Shown one piece after another: positions 1-7,477 of a stretch of DNA of 39,342 nt; the stretch's first letter is position 1, and every line of letters begins with the position of its first letter. The position numbers and the translations under genes are program-made. The notes beneath the pieces were generated by a model. It was not told where the DNA came from. It saw only the letters and a list, made by a program, of their open reading frames with translations, and did no database searches. Location: positions 1 through 39,342 of the forward strand of contig JADMJS010000188.1 in NCBI GenBank assembly GCA_018780435.1, given 5' to 3'. The stretch comes from Myxococcales bacterium (GTDB lineage Bacteria > Myxococcota_A > UBA9042 > GCA-2863065).

Positions 1-213
1 TCGGACCTTCACCCCGTAGCGAAGCGCTTCGTAGACGGCCTTGTTGCGGTCGTAGGCAACTGCGTGGTTCGGTACGACAATGAAGTCGGCAAGGGAGACC
101 ATCGTCACTTCGGAAGCGAGGAGTCCCGATACTACTTCAGCACGCCCGAGGCGGTCCTCGCCGACTTCGAGCGCGATATCGCGAGGTGGAACCGTGAACA
201 CCGTCATTCTTGA
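1..213 (+). CDS. TumE-family toxin (DUF6516), C-terminal part
   Basis: The first 70 codons of the window read openly in frame 1 to a TGA, with the start lying upstream of the window. The translation contains DNEVGKGDHRHFG followed by SRYYFSTPEAVLADFERDI, which is the conserved core and tail of the TumE/DUF6516 toxin family (a Gly-Lys-Gly-Asp-His-Arg-His stretch, then an aromatic segment and an amphipathic helix). Known family members sit directly before a small HTH antitoxin, and that is the arrangement here: the next gene starts at GTG 194, inside this one, so the two overlap by 20 nt. Toxic activity is inferred from the family and not visible in the sequence. Confidence 0.75.
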   Translation, partial: SDLHPVAKRFVDGLVAVVGNCVVRYDNEVGKGDHRHFGSEESRYYFSTPEAVLADFERDIARWNREHRHS

Positions 214-541
214 GGTCCGCGACGCAGAACAATCGTTCGCTCAGTTCGCAAGTGCCTGGCGGGCGGGTCAGCCTGCGGACGTTTCTCGAATCAGCTTCAC
301 CTCGCCCGAGCTGCTTTGGAAGGTCCTCACTGCGAAGCGGTGGGAGATACTGAAGGCACTATGCGGGGCAGGGCCCGTCTCGATCCGGGAAGCGGCCCGT
401 CGCGTCGGCCGTGACGTGAAGGGCGTCCATTCCGACGTTACGGCTCTTCTGGCAGCAGGACTTCTGGACCGAGCGGACACGGGTGGCATCGCCTTTCCCT
501 ATGATGCCGTCAAAGTCGAGTTCCTCCTGCGCGCTGCATAG
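194..541 (+). CDS. HTH antitoxin / putative DNA-binding protein paired with TumE toxin
   Basis: A 115-residue protein starting at GTG 194. A longer reading from ATG 80 is possible, but its first 38 residues are out-of-frame toxin sequence, so the internal GTG is preferred. Residues about 60-115 form a winged-helix-like domain: LTAKRWEILKALCGAGPVS, a recognition-helix region IREAARRVGRDVKGVHSDV, and a C-terminal wing with GLLDRADTGG and a final hydrophobic strand. This matches the HVO_A0114-type putative DNA-binding proteins that accompany TumE toxins. It overlaps the toxin by 20 nt, which suggests translational coupling. It probably neutralises the toxin and autoregulates the pair, as is usual for type II modules (inference). 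The downstream 360 bp hold no intact gene. Confidence 0.72.
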   Translation: MNTVILEVRDAEQSFAQFASAWRAGQPADVSRISFTSPELLWKVLTAKRWEILKALCGAGPVSIREAARRVGRDVKGVHSDVTALLAAGLLDRADTGGIAFPYDAVKVEFLLRAA

Positions 542-573
542 CGGCACTCGCAGGTTCCCGCAGTGGGACTTCC

Positions 574-681
574 AAGGCCACGCGCGTCGTAGTCCCCGAG
601 GTGTTCGAGCAGCGACGCGAGGGCGCCGCGTTCGCGGGCGGCACAGTCGGCGAACGCGAGGGTCAGGTCGCGGTCGGACAG
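574..681 (-). pseudogene. Possible remnant of the N-terminus of an HNH-endonuclease-type protein
   Basis: On the minus strand the stretch LSDRDLTLAFADCAARERG followed by ALASLLEHLGDYDARGL resembles the opening helix pair of a group of HNH endonuclease-like proteins common in myxobacteria (an LSD..L start, an ARER.. turn and a LLEHL.E.D.R.L helix). Homology ends abruptly at the downstream side (GSPTAGTCE...), and no HNH domain follows, so if real it is a fragment. The surrounding 542-904 interval contains no other credible gene. The assignment rests on pattern memory of a short segment and is weak. Confidence 0.3.
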
Positions 682-904
682 GTCCCACGGTGGGCGCTTG
701 ACGGCCCCGAGCACGCCGAGACGCTGCCTCTCGAGGGCTGGCCCAGCCACGACATAGATGAAAAGATAACAGAACATCGAACGTTGGACACGAACGCACC
801 TCAGCGCAACCGGCACGAGGCCGGTTTCGATCCCACCGCGCGGACGTAGTGCAACTATTACCCTATGCTGATTCGTTCTAACGTCATCGATCGACGCCGT
901 CCCA

Positions 905-1654
905 TTACCCGCGAGACGCGTCATCCCTCCCAGTCGTGATCACGCTCGCGCGGGAGGCGTCCGTCCCTGATGGTGCCCGACTGAACGCGCGAATCGTCAG
1001 CGCCGTCCGCATCGCGGGCGCCGTCGCCGCTCGACAGAGCAGGCTGAAGAGGAGCAGCGTCACGGCGAGCTCATTCCAGGCTTCGGGGACGGCGGTGATC
1101 AGCGGCGCAAAGACGAGCCCCATGAGCGCCGGAGAGATTGGAAAGCCGATGAGGCTCAAGATGAAGAGCGGCCAGGCCCGCGGCCGCCAGCGCTCGCCGA
1201 GCGTTGCCGCGTTCGCGAAGGCGCTGATGTCGTTCAGGAAGTCGAGGGTGTCGGGGACGCGCGCGACCCAGCAACGTGTGACGCCATCTCGGGTTCGGAA
1301 CGCGACCTCGGCGACCGTGCCGGACAAGAAGGTCACCCGAAGCGCATCGATGTCGTCCGGCGCCCAGCGTTCCGAGCCGGACGTCGCGGGAGGCCCGGCG
1401 GGAGAGTCAGGACCATACGACAGGCCCTGTGCGCCGATGCCGAGCGCGTATTTGCGGCGAGCCGCTAGTGCCTGGACCGAGATGAACAGGCTCACGACGG
1501 CCCAGACGAAGAATACCGGCGGACACCCAATGCCGAATACGAGACCCACGATGCTGAGGACAACACCGAGGGCGTGGGATGGTACGACGTCGTTCGACGA
1601 CGTCCCGGTCCTTGCCGATAGGAGACGCCGCTTGGGCGGGATGGCGCCGCTCAC
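905..1654 (-). CDS. Hypothetical membrane protein with four predicted helices
   Basis: A 249-residue protein from GTG 1654, preceded by an AGGTG ribosome-binding element. It has two hydrophobic helices near residues 29-62, then a soluble region of about 100 residues rich in beta-type sequence (DALRVTFLSGTVAEVAFRTR and GVTRCWVARV), then two further helices in about residues 165-210 that begin at WPLFILSLIGFPISPALMG. The central domain placed between two helix pairs resembles PH-like or YcxB-like membrane proteins only in general layout, and no family is recognised. The C-terminus is Ser/Thr/Arg-rich and polar. The codon pattern is GC-rich and matches its neighbours. A long plus-strand reading across the same bases is treated as an antisense artefact. 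Confidence 0.6.
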   Translation of the reverse strand: MSGAIPPKRRLLSARTGTSSNDVVPSHALGVVLSIVGLVFGIGCPPVFFVWAVVSLFISVQALAARRKYALGIGAQGLSYGPDSPAGPPATSGSERWAPDDIDALRVTFLSGTVAEVAFRTRDGVTRCWVARVPDTLDFLNDISAFANAATLGERWRPRAWPLFILSLIGFPISPALMGLVFAPLITAVPEAWNELAVTLLLFSLLCRAATAPAMRTALTIRAFSRAPSGTDASRASVITTGRDDASRG

Positions 1655-1841
1655 CGCGCACCTCGCGCCAGAACGTCACGAGCGCGACGGGCGCGCTGGA
1701 TTCCGATGTCGATGGCAGCGGGTGCGTAGGAGCGCGAGTCGGGTGGGGCGTGCATCGGGCGCCGCCGCAGAGCAACCGCCGTGCCGTGAGCGGGGCTCGT
1801 TCAACCTCGCCGCCCGGAGTCCCATGCGGCAGGAGTCGAAG

Positions 1842-3044
1842 TCACTTCCCGACTTTGGTATTGGCGCACGCCTTCTTCGTCAGCTCCGCAAACGAGTGGC
1901 GACCGAGACACGCCTGCGATTCCGGCTGCAGATCGTCGGCCTTGCCCGTCGTGCTGATGGCGATCTGGCCGTCTTCGATCGCGACCTTCAGGGCCCACTT
2001 GCCGCCGTCGAGCTTCTTGCCGGCGTCCCAGCTCTCGCCCTCGAGCTGGTTTGATTCCCACTCGACTTCGATGTTGACGGAGACACAGGTCGGCGCGCCC
2101 TCGAGGAGGCCGCAGAGGTGCCACGTCTTCATCATGTCGGACGTGGTCATCTCCGCGCCCGGGTCGTGGTCCACCGAGCTCGCCTTCTGGACCACGAGGA
2201 CCTCCTTCCCCGGGAGGTCCGGGAGGAGGTCGGCCGCCTTGAAGCTCTCGACCTCGCCGTTGTTGTAGATGTAGTCCATGCCGGGCACCCAACTGTCCGC
2301 CACGACATCCATGTTGAACCAGCGGGCGTCCTGGCGAAGGAGGAGCATCGTCGCGTCCACGGACCCACCGATCTCGTCGGCGCTGCCCTCGAGGCGGACG
2401 AGCCGTACCTGGTCGATCCCACTGCCGTCGAGGGTCTCGTCCTCGCTCTCGGTCCAAGTGCAGCGGGCGTCTTCGTCCGCGCTCGTCTTGTCCAGCGGTT
2501 CCGTACAGTAGACGTTGTCCCCGACGGCCTTCTCGAAGCTCGTCTCCCCGTCCACCACGAGCGCGGTCACGAGGACGCCACCAAGCCCAGCGACCCGCTT
2601 CTGGACCGTGTCGTTGTTTCGATACGAGAGCGACTCCGTGTACTCAGAGCGCGCCTCGTCCTGCTTGCCCGCGGCTTCGAGGACGCGACCCAAGTTGTAG
2701 TGCAGGGCACCGAGCTGCTTGGCCCGCACCGAGATCCGAATGGCGTCGCTCGTCTTCGCCTCGGCCTTGTCGAGCTGCCCGTCGAGGAAGTAGGCCCACC
2801 CGAGCTCACCGAGCACGGAGGACGAGCTCGGCACCACCTTCAGGGCCGACTCGAACTGCGCGATAGCCGTCTTGTAGTCCTTGGCCTTCACGGCCTTGCG
2901 TCCTGCGGCGAGCGCCTCTTTGAACGACGCGCGCTGAGCCGCGGTTGCCCGCTTCGGTGGGCTGTCGGCCGACGCGTCCGGGGCGACGGCGGCAGTAGAT
3001 AAGCCGAGCGCAGCGGCGAAGACGAGGGCACGAGACACAGACAT
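1842..3044 (-). CDS. Secreted TPR-repeat protein
   Basis: A 400-residue protein starting at ATG 3044 with GTTAGGAG placed 5-6 nt upstream. The same frame stays open upstream to 3713, but those residues have no sense as protein. An N-terminal signal peptide (MSVSRALVFAAALGLSTAAV with a likely cleavage after ASA near residue 26) is followed by about three tetratricopeptide repeats between residues 40 and 155: a KAVKAKDYKTAIAQFESAL helix pair, LGELGWAYFLDGQLDKAEA, and LHYNLGRVLEAAGKQDEA. The remaining 240 residues contain a few cysteines and no recognised domain. TPR domains mediate protein-protein contacts; the location is periplasm or outside. It is separated by about 60 bp from the GFA-family gene upstream. 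Confidence 0.85.
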   Translation of the reverse strand: MSVSRALVFAAALGLSTAAVAPDASADSPPKRATAAQRASFKEALAAGRKAVKAKDYKTAIAQFESALKVVPSSSSVLGELGWAYFLDGQLDKAEAKTSDAIRISVRAKQLGALHYNLGRVLEAAGKQDEARSEYTESLSYRNNDTVQKRVAGLGGVLVTALVVDGETSFEKAVGDNVYCTEPLDKTSADEDARCTWTESEDETLDGSGIDQVRLVRLEGSADEIGGSVDATMLLLRQDARWFNMDVVADSWVPGMDYIYNNGEVESFKAADLLPDLPGKEVLVVQKASSVDHDPGAEMTTSDMMKTWHLCGLLEGAPTCVSVNIEVEWESNQLEGESWDAGKKLDGGKWALKVAIEDGQIAISTTGKADDLQPESQACLGRHSFAELTKKACANTKVGK

Positions 3045-3103
3045 GGGGGCTCCTAACGGGGTGGATGACGAAACGTGGGACGTCGCAGAGAACTTCCCGG
3101 CGA

Positions 3104-3550
3104 TCAAGGGCCGTCGAGCACGTCCGGCTGATCGGGCCACGGCCACTGTCGATCGTGGGCGAGGGTCGTCCACGAGGACCGACCATCGAAGCGGCGAACC
3201 GTCACCGGCGCCGTGAGAGGGAGGTTGCGGGCGTTCACGGCGAAGCGGCTGGTCGGGTCCGATGGGGCGCCTTCCGCCAGCACGCCGCCGTAGTGGGTCG
3301 TCACGCCGCAGATCGGGCAGTGGTGAAACTCGATGCAGCGGTCGCCCCAGACATAGGGGACCGTCGTGCCTTCGCCGCGTTCCCAGACGATGTCTTTGAC
3401 CTCGTAGTAGGCCCAGAGCACACCAAGTCGGCCGCAGATCGAACAGTTGCACTCGGTGAGCTTGGTCGGCGCCGACGGCACGCTGAAGCCGATGGCGCCG
3501 CAATGACAGGAGGCGTGAAGGGGGCCGCTGTCGGCGCAGGGTGAGGTCAT
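3104..3550 (-). CDS. GFA family protein (CENP-V/GFA zinc fold)
   Basis: A 148-residue protein with the complete cysteine pattern of the GFA/CENP-V fold: C15-x-C17, then C34-x-C36-x2-C39, then C78-x2-C81 within FHHCPICGVTTHY. These bind two zinc ions in family members such as glutathione-dependent formaldehyde-activating enzyme. The substrate of family members is mostly unknown, and the annotation as a formaldehyde enzyme should not be transferred automatically. The ATG at 3550 overlaps the stop of the upstream amidohydrolase gene as ATGA, so the two are translationally coupled and likely cooperate. It is cytoplasmic, with no signal peptide. Confidence 0.88.
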   Translation of the reverse strand: MTSPCADSGPLHASCHCGAIGFSVPSAPTKLTECNCSICGRLGVLWAYYEVKDIVWERGEGTTVPYVWGDRCIEFHHCPICGVTTHYGGVLAEGAPSDPTSRFAVNARNLPLTAPVTVRRFDGRSSWTTLAHDRQWPWPDQPDVLDGP

Positions 3551-4461
3551 GGGGTCTCTCCGCTGTCGAAGCCGAGGAGTGCCGCGGCGTTATCGTGGAA
3601 GATCTGACGCTCTTCGGCGGCGGTGAGGCCGAGCGCGTGGACGTCGGCCATCGCCTGCGCCGGTGTGCGGTCGAAAGGGAAGTCCGACGCGAAAAGCACG
3701 CGGTCCGTTCCAAGCCGCCGAATGACGTGGACGAGCTGGTCGCGGTAAGGCGAGTCGGCGTAGAGGTGAGCCACTGCCGAGAGATCGACCCACACGTTGT
3801 TGGCGTAGCTCCCGTGCTCCCGAAGGGCCGTGAGGACGAGCAGCTCGTGGAAACGAGTCCCGCCCATGTGAGCGAGAATCAGCTTTGATTTCGGGTTCTT
3901 GACGGCGAGCATCAGGTACTTCCCGAGGTCCTGCGCCTGAAAGAGCCCCGAGAAGTCGAGGAGCACTGGCAAGCCGACCTGGCCTGCCGCCGCGACCACC
4001 GCGTTCACCTCCGGGCTCGCGAGGTCGAACCCCTGGGTGTTCGGATGCAGCTTCAGCATGCGGATCCCGAGCGCCGGGAACCGGCTCAGCTCGGCGATCG
4101 CGTCGGCGCCGTCCGCGGGGTGCACCGTCCCGATTCCGAAGAGGCGCGTCGGCGTCGTCTGAACGAAAGCGGCTAGCCGGTCGTTCAGAGCGCGTGTCGC
4201 GGCGATTCCCGGTCGCGGGGCCATCACGATCACGCCCACTCGCGCCACTCGGGGCGCCTCCGCGGCCGCGAGCACGCCCGCTGGGCTGCCGTCCAGGCCG
4301 GGGAGCCCTCCCGATTGCCCGTCGAAGAAGACGTGCGTGTGGACGTCGATGACCGGTCCGTCGTAGCGATGAGCGTCGTCATCCGGGCGTCGCCGCTCAC
4401 CCGTCGTGGTGCACGCGAGCGTCGCGACGAAGACGATGAGGGCTCGGCAGAAGGACGCCAT
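3547..4461 (-). CDS. Amidohydrolase-family (metal-dependent hydrolase) putative lipoprotein
   Basis: A TIM-barrel amidohydrolase of the amidohydrolase_2/TatD type. Visible motifs are VIDVHTHVF (first metal pair), IRMLKLHPN, LILAHMGGTRF and VLFASDFPFDR (the active-site Asp near the end). The start is taken at ATG 4461, which gives a short signal sequence MASFCRALIVFVATLAC with a lipobox-like cysteine at residue 17. An alternative GTG at 4491 would overlap the upstream stop as TAGTG and add ten residues (314 in all). Family members hydrolyse or decarboxylate carboxylated or cyclic substrates; which one cannot be read here. It lies between a PhlG-like gene and a GFA gene in one transcriptional direction with overlaps or near-overlaps, so these three probably form an operon. 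Confidence 0.85.
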   Translation of the reverse strand: MASFCRALIVFVATLACTTTGERRRPDDDAHRYDGPVIDVHTHVFFDGQSGGLPGLDGSPAGVLAAAEAPRVARVGVIVMAPRPGIAATRALNDRLAAFVQTTPTRLFGIGTVHPADGADAIAELSRFPALGIRMLKLHPNTQGFDLASPEVNAVVAAAGQVGLPVLLDFSGLFQAQDLGKYLMLAVKNPKSKLILAHMGGTRFHELLVLTALREHGSYANNVWVDLSAVAHLYADSPYRDQLVHVIRRLGTDRVLFASDFPFDRTPAQAMADVHALGLTAAEERQIFHDNAAALLGFDSGETP

Positions 4462-4490
4462 GGCCGAGCGTGTAACACAGAGTGCTGTCA

Positions 4491-5150
4491 CTAGCCCGCG
4501 GACCCGGTCTCATCCCGAAAGAGCTTCGGCAGGAAGAACTGCCAGTTGCCGACCTCCTCGACATGGTGCCGCTGCCACGCGAGCCCCCGCGAGCGCGCGA
4601 ACACACGCGGGGTCACGGCCCGGCCCAGGAGGCCAAGGGTGCCCCCGACGGTGAGCGCGCTGGTCACCAGGGTACCTCGATAGGTCGCGTCGAAAGTGCA
4701 CTCGAGACGGCACACCTCCACCCCAAACCAACGGCCGATGTAGGTGAGACCGCCTTCGTCGAGGCGCTGCACCTCGGCGACCAGATCGACGCGATAGCGG
4801 GCGTCCTGTCCGCGGTCCTCAAGGGTGCGGAACTTCGAGCCCGGGCCCATCCGATGGTCGTTGCGGCCCCGCGTCACGTAGCTCATGCGGACGTGGTCGG
4901 TCGGGTGCCAGGCTCGGAAGCGGGGGATGACCTGGCCGCCGACCTCGACGTTGCCGGCCATATTGTCGAACCACCACAGGAGCATCCGCGGCGTCACGTC
5001 CGCGATGGGCTCGTGACGCACCGCATAACGGACGCGGCCGTCGTTCAGCTCCTGCTCGGTCGGCTCGGCCGACGCCACGGGCTTCATCTCCCACGGGACG
5101 GCGAGCGGCGTCGGGGACGGGTGCGCCATACTCCTCCAAGTGAGCTCCAT
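4491..5150 (-). CDS. DAPG hydrolase (PhlG-like) family protein
   Basis: A 219-residue protein from ATG 5150 (an internal ATG at 5129 is also possible). The motifs LLWWFDNM (residues 57-64), then GGQVIPRFRAWHPTDHVRM (71-89), and RHHVEEVGNWQFFLP near the end are those of the 2,4-diacetylphloroglucinol hydrolase fold. In PhlG the zinc is held by His and Glu residues including an HxxxE pair; the matching pair here is probably H195/E199. PhlG cleaves a carbon-carbon bond of an acylated phloroglucinol, but many family members have unknown substrates. The next gene downstream begins at or near this stop. The upstream intergenic region is about 230 bp and carries an inverted repeat. Confidence 0.75.
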   Translation of the reverse strand: MELTWRSMAHPSPTPLAVPWEMKPVASAEPTEQELNDGRVRYAVRHEPIADVTPRMLLWWFDNMAGNVEVGGQVIPRFRAWHPTDHVRMSYVTRGRNDHRMGPGSKFRTLEDRGQDARYRVDLVAEVQRLDEGGLTYIGRWFGVEVCRLECTFDATYRGTLVTSALTVGGTLGLLGRAVTPRVFARSRGLAWQRHHVEEVGNWQFFLPKLFRDETGSAG

Positions 5151-5243
5151 CTCACTCGCCTGAGCCGGAGCTTGTCAATACGACTATAGCTAGGCCGTTT
5201 GGCCCCTCCCGCGGGCCGTCTTGTCACCGGAGCTTGCAAGGAA

Positions 5244-5259
5244 GTAAGTAGTCACTTAC
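5244..5259. promoter_or_regulatory. Inverted repeat GTAAGT-N4-ACTTAC, possible TetR-type operator
   Basis: Two perfect 6-bp arms separated by AGTC lie in the 230-bp gap between the divergent PhlG-like gene (minus) and the small membrane-protein pair (plus). The AT content is higher than in the surrounding DNA, and arms of this kind are common in TetR-family operators. No regulator gene lies beside it in this window. The rest of the gap holds no gene I can support. Confidence 0.35.
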
Positions 5260-5380
5260 CTTGTCTTCAAGGCAGAGCGGCTGCTCGTCGACCCAGAGGC
5301 GCCCGCACACCGCGGAGCCGGGCGATGGCACCGCTTCTGAGCCGCCGCTCATCCGCTGGGAAGCGGGAGGAGGAACGAAG

Positions 5381-5806
5381 GTGAAGACAGGTCGTTTGAA
5401 CGTCGGTGTGGGCCTGCTCGTGATGGCGGGCTTCATGGCCTACGGGTTTCTCCTCATCTATCTACGGGACTTCGCTCCAGACAAAGAGGCTTGGGTCGCC
5501 AGCTACGCCGTCGGCAAGCACTTCGAGGCGCGTCTGGCACACGTCCACGGCAACCTCTTCGCGCTCCTGAACCTGGCACTCGGCTTCGTGCTCGTGCGTC
5601 TGGGCACGGCGAGCGACAAGGCGCGTAGCACGGCGGCGGGCCTCGGCCTCGCAGGGCTCCTCATGCCGGCCGGCATCCTCGGCGAGGTCTACCTGGGACT
5701 GTCACCGATCTTCGTCCTGCTCGGCGCCGTGGCGATGACGGCCTCGGTGGTACTGACGGGCGTGCTCTCCCTCAAGCACTGGGGCGACGGGAAGGCCGCG
5801 ACATGA
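5381..5806 (+). CDS. Small four-helix membrane protein
   Basis: The start is GTG 5381, preceded by GGGAGGAGG at 5365-5373; the frame is open further upstream to 5261, but that part reads as non-protein sequence. The 141-residue product has four hydrophobic helices: LNVGVGLLVMAGFMAYGFLL, a segment around NLFALLNLALGFVLV, AGLGLAGLLMPAGILGEVYL, and IFVLLGAVAMTASVVLTGVL. The HGNLFALLNLALG element after helix 1 contains a histidine-rich loop (HFEARLAHVHGN) of the sort seen in small heme- or cofactor-binding membrane proteins, but no family is recognised. Its stop overlaps the next start as ATGA, so both are made together, probably as a two-subunit membrane complex (inference). The inverted repeat at 5244 may control the pair. 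Confidence 0.8.
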   Translation: MKTGRLNVGVGLLVMAGFMAYGFLLIYLRDFAPDKEAWVASYAVGKHFEARLAHVHGNLFALLNLALGFVLVRLGTASDKARSTAAGLGLAGLLMPAGILGEVYLGLSPIFVLLGAVAMTASVVLTGVLSLKHWGDGKAAT

Positions 5807-6228
5807 GCGCCGTGACGCCGGTTCGTACTCAATTGAGGCGCACACCCATGCGCTGGCTCCTCGGTGTGATGGCCATCCTCTTCGGTATCGCAACACTGGT
5901 CGAAGGCGGGCACGTGCTCTTCGGCGGTCCGGAGGCGCGCGCGCAAGCCGGCGCCGTCGTCCCGTTCGTCCTGATGTTCAACTTCGGTGCTGGCTTCGCC
6001 TACATCGTGAGTGGGCTCGCGACGCTGGACGGTCGCGTCTGGACCCTCTGGGTAGCCCGGGCAGTCGCGATCGCGACGTTGGTGGTCTTCGCGGCATTCG
6101 GTGTTCACGTACTCACAGGTGGCGCCTACGAGACGCGGACGCTTCTCGCCATCGTCATTCGATCGGTCTTCTGGGTCGCGCAGGCGCTCCTACTGCCGCG
6201 TCTGTTCGAAGGCGCGCGCCGCGAGTGA
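5803..6228 (+). CDS. Small four-helix membrane protein, partner of upstream gene
   Basis: A 141-residue protein, ATG 5803 overlapping the preceding stop by 4 nt. Four predicted transmembrane helices: RWLLGVMAILFGIATLVEGG, VVPFVLMFNFGAGFAYIVSG, WVARAVAIATLVVFAAFG and LLAIVIRSVFWVAQALLLP. The length and helix number match the upstream protein, but the sequences differ, so they may be distant paralogs or two halves of one complex. No catalytic motif is seen. The 105 bp between its stop and ada contain no further gene. Confidence 0.82.
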   Translation: MSAVTPVRTQLRRTPMRWLLGVMAILFGIATLVEGGHVLFGGPEARAQAGAVVPFVLMFNFGAGFAYIVSGLATLDGRVWTLWVARAVAIATLVVFAAFGVHVLTGGAYETRTLLAIVIRSVFWVAQALLLPRLFEGARRE

Positions 6229-6334
6229 ACGCTGGGCGACGCCGAGGCTCCCGTCTGAGAGAGCCCGCCGGAAAACTGAATTCGATCACAAGCGGCGGAG
6301 CGTCAGAGGGGGGCTGGGTTGGTAGGATCAGGAC

Positions 6335-7390
6335 ATGAAGTCCACACCCGACCTTCTCGACGATGCCGCCCGCTGGGAGGCCGTCCTCGCCCGCCAGACC
6401 GACGCCGACGGCGTCTTCGTCTACGCCGTGGCCACGACCGGCGTCTACTGCCACCCGTCGTGTCCCTCGCGCCGGCCGCGCCGTGAGAACGTCGCGTTCT
6501 TCGCGTCGGGAGGCGCGGCGATCTCGGCCGGCTATCGGCCGTGCCAACGCTGTCGTCCCGAGCTCCCCCCGCCTGCGCTCCGGCGCGCGGCCTTGGTCGC
6601 CGAGTGGTGCCGCCTCCTCGAAGACACCCCACCGGCGTCGCTCTCGACCCTCGCCTCGCACGCCGGACTGAGCCCCCACCACGTCCACAAGACCTTCCTG
6701 GCGGCCACGGGGCTGACGCCACAAGCCTGGGCCCGCGCCCGGCGGCGCGAACGGCTCACGGATGGCCTCTTGAGCGGCGCGAGCGTGACCGCGTCCTGGG
6801 TAGAGGCCGGCTACTCGTCCGCGGGTCGCTTCTACGACGGCGATGGCGCCTCGCTCGGCATGACGCCCCGCTCGGCGTCGCGTGGTGGCGACGGGGTCAC
6901 GCTTCAGGTCGCCTGCCGGCCGTGTTCTCTGGGCCTGGCCCTGGTGGCCGCGTCGGATCGGGGCGTGTGCGCCATCTTGCTCGGCGACGATCCGGCCGTT
7001 CTCGACGCGGATCTTCGACGCCGTTTCCCAAAGGCCATCCGGCGCGACGCCGACGCGGCCTTCGACGCGCTGGTCGACGCCGCAGTCGCGGTCGTTGACG
7101 AACCTCGGCTCGCTGCGACGCTCCCCGTCGACATTCGCGGCACCGTGTTTCAGGCGCGCGTGTGGCAGGCGCTGCGAGCCATCCCGCTGGGGCAGACCAC
7201 GACCTATGGTGCGCTCGCGGAAGCGATCGGCGCACGGACCGCCGTGCGCGCGGTCGCAGGCGCGTGTGCGAACAACCCCATCGCCGTGGCCGTGCCATGC
7301 CACCGCGTCATCGGTCGTGACGGCGCGCTCACCGGCTATCGCTGGGGGCTAGGGAGGAAGGCGGCGCTGCTGGCGCGCGAGAAGGGCTGA
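6335..7390 (+). CDS. ada: Bifunctional transcriptional activator / O6-methylguanine-DNA methyltransferase Ada
   Basis: A 351-residue full-length Ada protein, close to the usual 354. The N-terminal methylphosphotriester-repair domain carries C39, C43, C70 and C73 (GVYCHPSC and YRPCQRC), the zinc site whose first Cys accepts a methyl from the DNA backbone. An AraC-type helix-turn-helix follows (about residues 85-180, with LSPHHVHKTFLAATGLTP and AGYSSAGRFYD). The C-terminal alkyltransferase domain ends with the AVPCHRVIG motif, C322 being the acceptor of the O6-methylguanine methyl group. By family knowledge, methylated Ada activates its own gene and other alkylation-repair genes. It appears monocistronic; an AGGATCAGGA ribosome-binding element precedes the ATG. 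Confidence 0.95.
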   Translation: MKSTPDLLDDAARWEAVLARQTDADGVFVYAVATTGVYCHPSCPSRRPRRENVAFFASGGAAISAGYRPCQRCRPELPPPALRRAALVAEWCRLLEDTPPASLSTLASHAGLSPHHVHKTFLAATGLTPQAWARARRRERLTDGLLSGASVTASWVEAGYSSAGRFYDGDGASLGMTPRSASRGGDGVTLQVACRPCSLGLALVAASDRGVCAILLGDDPAVLDADLRRRFPKAIRRDADAAFDALVDAAVAVVDEPRLAATLPVDIRGTVFQARVWQALRAIPLGQTTTYGALAEAIGARTAVRAVAGACANNPIAVAVPCHRVIGRDGALTGYRWGLGRKAALLAREKG

Positions 7391-7477
7391 CCCGGCGAGC
7401 CCCACGCCATCGACACCCTTGTGGCGCTCGGGGTGCCCGTGTCCATGCGCAGATTCACGGCCCTCGTGATGCGCGAC

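Noticed and set aside
5224..5436. A 70-codon minus-strand frame over the inverted repeat
   Set aside because: No ribosome-binding site or family; it overlaps the strong ribosome site and start of the plus-strand membrane protein.
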